This document shows positions 60,771 to 64,000 of a stretch of 64,000 nt of DNA, one piece after another (position 1 is the first letter of the stretch; the number at the start of each line of letters is the position of its first letter). This DNA is from JAJKIV01 sp036509075 (GTDB taxonomy: Bacteria; Gemmatimonadota; Gemmatimonadetes; Gemmatimonadales; Gemmatimonadaceae), in the NCBI GenBank assembly GCA_036509075.1, contig DATCGG010000192.1, positions 41,251-105,250 of the forward strand, given 5' to 3'. The notes under the pieces are model-generated. The model was not told where the DNA came from, did not search any database, and saw nothing but the letters and a program-made list of their open reading frames with translations. Position numbers and translations under genes: made by a program.

Positions 60771-62510
60771 ACATCGTCGTTCGGAGCGCGGGCGTCGCGA
60801 CTCCCCTTTCGCTGGAAGATGGCGGGGGTCAGCGCGGCAGCCGTGCTGCTCACGCTCATTGTCGTGCTGGTGCCGGTCTACCAGCGGTCGCGAGACAATC
60901 TCGCGAACGTGCATGGGGAGCGCCTCTCAGCCATCGCGCGAAGCACCAGCGTCTCGATCTCCGCGGATTCGCTGGACGTCATCGCGCGACCGGGCGGTCA
61001 GAACACCGAGGCGTTCGTCGCTACGCGCGCGGCGTTGAAGCGCCTGTGGGCGGTCAACGGCGGTGACGTGAGCGAGCTCGCGAACGGCATCGCGGTCGTA
61101 CGCCGCATGCCGAGCGGCTACCGGTATCTCGCGCACTCCTCGTGGAATGCGGGCCAGCCGCAGTACACCACCACGTGGACGCCGCCCGATTCGCTACTGG
61201 ACGCGCTCGACGCGGGCCGGGGGGGCGTGAGCCCGCTCGTTCGAGACGATGTGGGCGAGCTGCTGACCGCGGCGGCGCCGGTCAAGCGGCTGGATGGCTC
61301 GGTCGCCGGGTACGTGGTCACGACAATGCGGGCCGACGCGTTCCTCGCCGAGATCCGCATGACGCTCGTTCGCTTCACGATCTATCCGCTGCTCGCGTTC
61401 CTGCTTCCGGTCGTCCTGTCGTTCTGGGCGGCGTCACACCTAACGCGCGGAATCGACGCCGTGGCCGCCCACGCGGACGCCGTCGCCGGCGGCGGACTTC
61501 GACGGGAGCTTGGCTTCACGTCGGGCGATGAGGTCGGGCGGCTTGCCGACGCGGTACGCCGAATGACCTCCAGCCTCCGATCTTTGCTCCGCGACATCGA
61601 CGGTGGTGCTGGCGAAGTGGCGGCGACCGCCGAACAGCTCGCGTCAGGCGCGCAGCAGATGAGCGCGAGCACGCAGCAGGTCGCTGGTGCCGCGCACTCG
61701 ATCGCGGGATCGGTTGGCACGCAAACACGCGGCATCAGCAAGCTCGCGGCTGGATCTTCGCGGCTTGCCGAGCGGGCGTCGCGCGTTGCGGACCACGCCC
61801 GGAGCGCCCAGCGCGCCGGCGACTCGGTAGTCGCGTCCGCTCGACGCGGCGCGCAATCGGCGGCTGAAGCGCTCGAGAGCATGGCGTCCATCAGCACGGT
61901 AACGAACGAGGCGGTGCCGGTCGTGGCGGAGCTTGGCGAGAAGTCGCAGCGCATCGGGAAGGTCACCGACACGATCGGGGCGATTGCGCGGCAGACGAAT
62001 CTGCTCGCGCTGAACGCCGCGATCGAAGCAGCACGAGCAGGCGAGCATGGCAAGGGGTTCGCCGTCGTGGCCGACGAGGTGCGCAAGTTGGCCGGCGAAA
62101 GCGCCCGCGCGCTCGACACGATTCGCAAGCTCGCCGCGGAAATGCGAAGCGCATCGCTGCGCACGGCAGAGCGGATCACCCTCGTGAGCGATCGCGTCTC
62201 GAATGGCGAGTCGGTCATTCGGACGTCAGCGGCTTCGCTCACCCGGATCTCCACCGAGATCGAGAGCAGCCGCGATGCGATCGCGCTGATTGTCGATGCC
62301 AGTGACGCACAGCGGGAGGAAGCCGATGCCCTCGCCCGCGAGATCGAGGCCATCTCCGCCGTCGCGGACCAGAACGCCGCGACGTCGCAGGAAGTGAGCG
62401 CCGTCGTCGAGCAGCAGACCGCCTCCATGGCGCACGTTTCCGACTCGAGCCAGCACCTCGCCGAGATCGCGAACCGACTCAAGGGTGCAATGACGCGCTT
62501 CGAGCTGTAA
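60768..62510 (+). CDS. methyl-accepting chemotaxis protein
   Basis: A 580-aa transmembrane chemoreceptor. TM1 (about 19-38) is preceded by a basic stretch RLPFRWK only if translation begins at CTG 60768. From ATG 60819 the protein would lack positive residues on the inner side of TM1. A periplasmic sensor of about 160 residues, TM2 (about 205-225), HAMP, and a signalling domain with the hairpin tip VTDTIGAIARQTNLLALNAAIEAARAGE (read in parts) follow. A C-terminal coiled coil ends at GAMTRFEL without a methylation-enzyme pentapeptide. The ligand is unknown. Confidence 0.9.
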   Translation: MTSSFGARASRLPFRWKMAGVSAAAVLLTLIVVLVPVYQRSRDNLANVHGERLSAIARSTSVSISADSLDVIARPGGQNTEAFVATRAALKRLWAVNGGDVSELANGIAVVRRMPSGYRYLAHSSWNAGQPQYTTTWTPPDSLLDALDAGRGGVSPLVRDDVGELLTAAAPVKRLDGSVAGYVVTTMRADAFLAEIRMTLVRFTIYPLLAFLLPVVLSFWAASHLTRGIDAVAAHADAVAGGGLRRELGFTSGDEVGRLADAVRRMTSSLRSLLRDIDGGAGEVAATAEQLASGAQQMSASTQQVAGAAHSIAGSVGTQTRGISKLAAGSSRLAERASRVADHARSAQRAGDSVVASARRGAQSAAEALESMASISTVTNEAVPVVAELGEKSQRIGKVTDTIGAIARQTNLLALNAAIEAARAGEHGKGFAVVADEVRKLAGESARALDTIRKLAAEMRSASLRTAERITLVSDRVSNGESVIRTSAASLTRISTEIESSRDAIALIVDASDAQREEADALAREIEAISAVADQNAATSQEVSAVVEQQTASMAHVSDSSQHLAEIANRLKGAMTRFEL

Positions 62511-62521
62511 GCTTCCCGGCC

Positions 62522-63988
62522 GTGAGCGACCCTCTCGGCCTTCTTCCAATCGCGATGGCCGCTGGCGGCGGCCGGGTCGATGGTTTCGAAACCCAGCAGC
62601 TCGTCGCAGCGGGGCTGACGCTGCTCCAGCGCAGCGCGCCGCTCGTGCGGGCGCTGAGCGGGCGACGGTCCGCGATCCTGCTGCCGGCGTCACCGGCGTT
62701 CGTCACGGCGCTCGCAGCGTCCGAAGGGCGCGGAGCGGTGCTCATCAACCCGCTCGCCTCGCGAGTCGAAGCGGCCTACCAGATCGCCGATGCGCGCGTG
62801 GGCGCGGTGTTCACGACAACGGAGCTCGCCGGCCGTCTTCCCGATCACGTCACCCGGGTGGTGCTCGACGACGTGCCGAGATCGGCCCGCGTGGTCGTGG
62901 ACGGTGTGACTCGCGAGATCGATCTCGGCTCGCATTCCGGCCTAACGCTGGAAGCGGAAGTCGACGCACCCGCTTCGCCGGAGGAGGCGGCCATCGTGTA
63001 CACCTCTGGATTCGAGGGGACACCGCTCGGCGCCATCCTCACGCACGGCAACCTGCTCTCGAACGCGCGTGCCACCGTGGAAGCAGCGCGAATGGATCGC
63101 GATGTGACCGCGCTGGCGGTGCTTCCCTTCGCGCATCTGTTCGGCCTGGTGGTCTCGGGCGTCTCACCCATGCTGGCGGGTGGGCGAGTCATCACGATGG
63201 CGAGATTCAATCCAGCACGCATCTTCGAGTTGCTGGAGGAAGGCGGGATTTCCGACCTCGTTGCGGTTCCGTCGGTGTTCGCGACCATCGTCGGCCTGGC
63301 CGAGCGGCGCCGGGCAACACTCTCCGCCTCTGGCCTTCGTCTCTGCATCTGTGGCGGCGCTCCGCTCGCCGTCGAGCTGCAGGAGCGATGGTTCGAGTTG
63401 ACCGGGGTGGAGCTACGACAAGGCTATGGCCTCACCGAGGCCGGACCGGTGTGCCTCTTCAACCGGATCGATCTGCCTAACAAACGTGGCACGCTCGGCG
63501 TGCCCTTCCCCGGCGTGCACGTAGCGATCCGTGCCGAACGATCGGACACCGAAGTCGGCGTTGGCGAGACCGGCGAGATCTGCGTCTCCGGGCCTAACGT
63601 GTTCGCCGGCTACGTCAATGCCGGCGGACTCCGGGCCACACCGGAAAAACCGTGGGCGGCCGGGCTGCATCGCAACGGCGCGTGGCTCCGCACCGGAGAC
63701 CGGGCGGTTCGAAACGCGGATGGCACGGCGTCGTTCCGCGGCGTGATCAAGCCGATGTTCACGCGAAATGGGTTCAACATCTACCCGCGTGAGATCGAGC
63801 GGGTGGTCGGGGAGATGGAGGGCGTTCAGAGCGTGACCGCACACCCCGTCGCGGACCCGATCCGCGAGAACGACATTGCGATCGACGTTCGCGGTACCGT
63901 GGACGCTGCGGACGTCAAACGCTGGTGCGACGAACGCCTGTCTGTCTACAAGCGGCCGACGTCGATCGTCATCACCCCTGACACCTAA
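62522..63988 (+). CDS. AMP-dependent acyl-CoA synthetase-like protein, C-terminus apparently truncated
   Basis: An ANL-superfamily adenylate-forming enzyme of 488 aa (GTG start). A5 (QGYGLTEAGP) and A7-A8 (RTGDRA, FNIYPREIE) are present. The A3 phosphate loop is degenerate (YTSGFEGTPLGAILTHGN lacks the usual T-T-G and Lys). The protein stops at SIVITPDT, where family members run on to the A10 motif with the catalytic Lys. The TAA lies in a CCTAACG word, and in the +1 frame the next bases read T-P-N-A-P-R, as a normal continuation would. A one-base deletion or sequencing error is likely. Confidence 0.75.
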   Translation: MSDPLGLLPIAMAAGGGRVDGFETQQLVAAGLTLLQRSAPLVRALSGRRSAILLPASPAFVTALAASEGRGAVLINPLASRVEAAYQIADARVGAVFTTTELAGRLPDHVTRVVLDDVPRSARVVVDGVTREIDLGSHSGLTLEAEVDAPASPEEAAIVYTSGFEGTPLGAILTHGNLLSNARATVEAARMDRDVTALAVLPFAHLFGLVVSGVSPMLAGGRVITMARFNPARIFELLEEGGISDLVAVPSVFATIVGLAERRRATLSASGLRLCICGGAPLAVELQERWFELTGVELRQGYGLTEAGPVCLFNRIDLPNKRGTLGVPFPGVHVAIRAERSDTEVGVGETGEICVSGPNVFAGYVNAGGLRATPEKPWAAGLHRNGAWLRTGDRAVRNADGTASFRGVIKPMFTRNGFNIYPREIERVVGEMEGVQSVTAHPVADPIRENDIAIDVRGTVDAADVKRWCDERLSVYKRPTSIVITPDT

Positions 63989-64000
63989 CGCGCCGCGGAC

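Overview
The window is 64 kb of GC-rich (roughly 65%) bacterial chromosome packed with genes. Many neighbours overlap by 4 nt (ATGA/GTGA). TonB receptors, outer-membrane barrels, lipoproteins and an LPS-type heptosyltransferase point to a diderm. The gene set and protein style fit Gemmatimonadota best; this is an inference from family resemblance, not a database match. There is no rRNA, CRISPR array, insertion sequence or prophage. One tRNA, tRNA-Leu(UAG), is present.

Layout. 1-0.7 kb: C-terminal part of an M48 metalloprotease. 0.7-6.1 kb (minus): purine salvage operon with a double 5'-nucleotidase, a 76-aa unknown protein, adenosine deaminase and purine nucleoside phosphorylase. 6.4-25 kb (plus): udk, then a large phosphate island with phoB-phoR, a small STAS-like gene, a TonB receptor, a beta-helix lipoprotein, a second lipoprotein, an OprP-like porin, two pstS, pstC, pstA, two pstB, phoU and ppx. 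25-29 kb (minus): ppk1, Pit phosphate permease, its DUF47/PhoU-like partner and an orphan small gene. 29.7-32 kb (minus): a compact operon of rhomboid protease, two microcompartment vertex (EutN/CcmL) proteins and deoC. 32-44 kb: proteostasis genes dnaK, htrA, tig, clpP, clpX and lon, with tRNA-Leu and a HerA/DUF853 ATPase on the way, then engB. 44.7-49 kb: lipoprotein, acyltransferase, Nudix hydrolase and a PilB-type ATPase fused to a receiver domain. 49-56 kb: outer-membrane barrel, trpE, FHA-GAF-cyclase, Kdo-kinase-like protein and heptosyltransferase. 56-60.5 kb (minus): glmM, glmS, dtd and maf. 60.8-64 kb: chemoreceptor and an acyl-CoA-synthetase-like gene that looks frameshifted at the window edge.

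How it works together. Extracellular nucleotidases next to the Pho/Pst genes suggest scavenging of phosphate from nucleotides, with the nucleosides passed to add, punA and udk. Direct repeats with 11-bp spacing (CGTKAC-like) lie before three of the phosphate-island genes and look like a PHO box. DeoC coupled to two shell-vertex genes hints at a deoxyribose-phosphate microcompartment.

Two genome-scale signals stand out. First, the octamer GCCTAACG / CGTTAGGC (core CCTAACG) occurs about 45 times, several-fold above expectation. It occurs in both orientations, forces rare codons (TTA, CTA, AGG, CCT) into genes and even supplies stop codons. It behaves like a DNA-uptake-type or other protein-recognised word. 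Second, four dispersed elements are built from tandem heptamers, mostly as inverted arms. They resemble cyanobacterial STRR repeats, and two of them sit in frame inside genes (pstB2, deoC).
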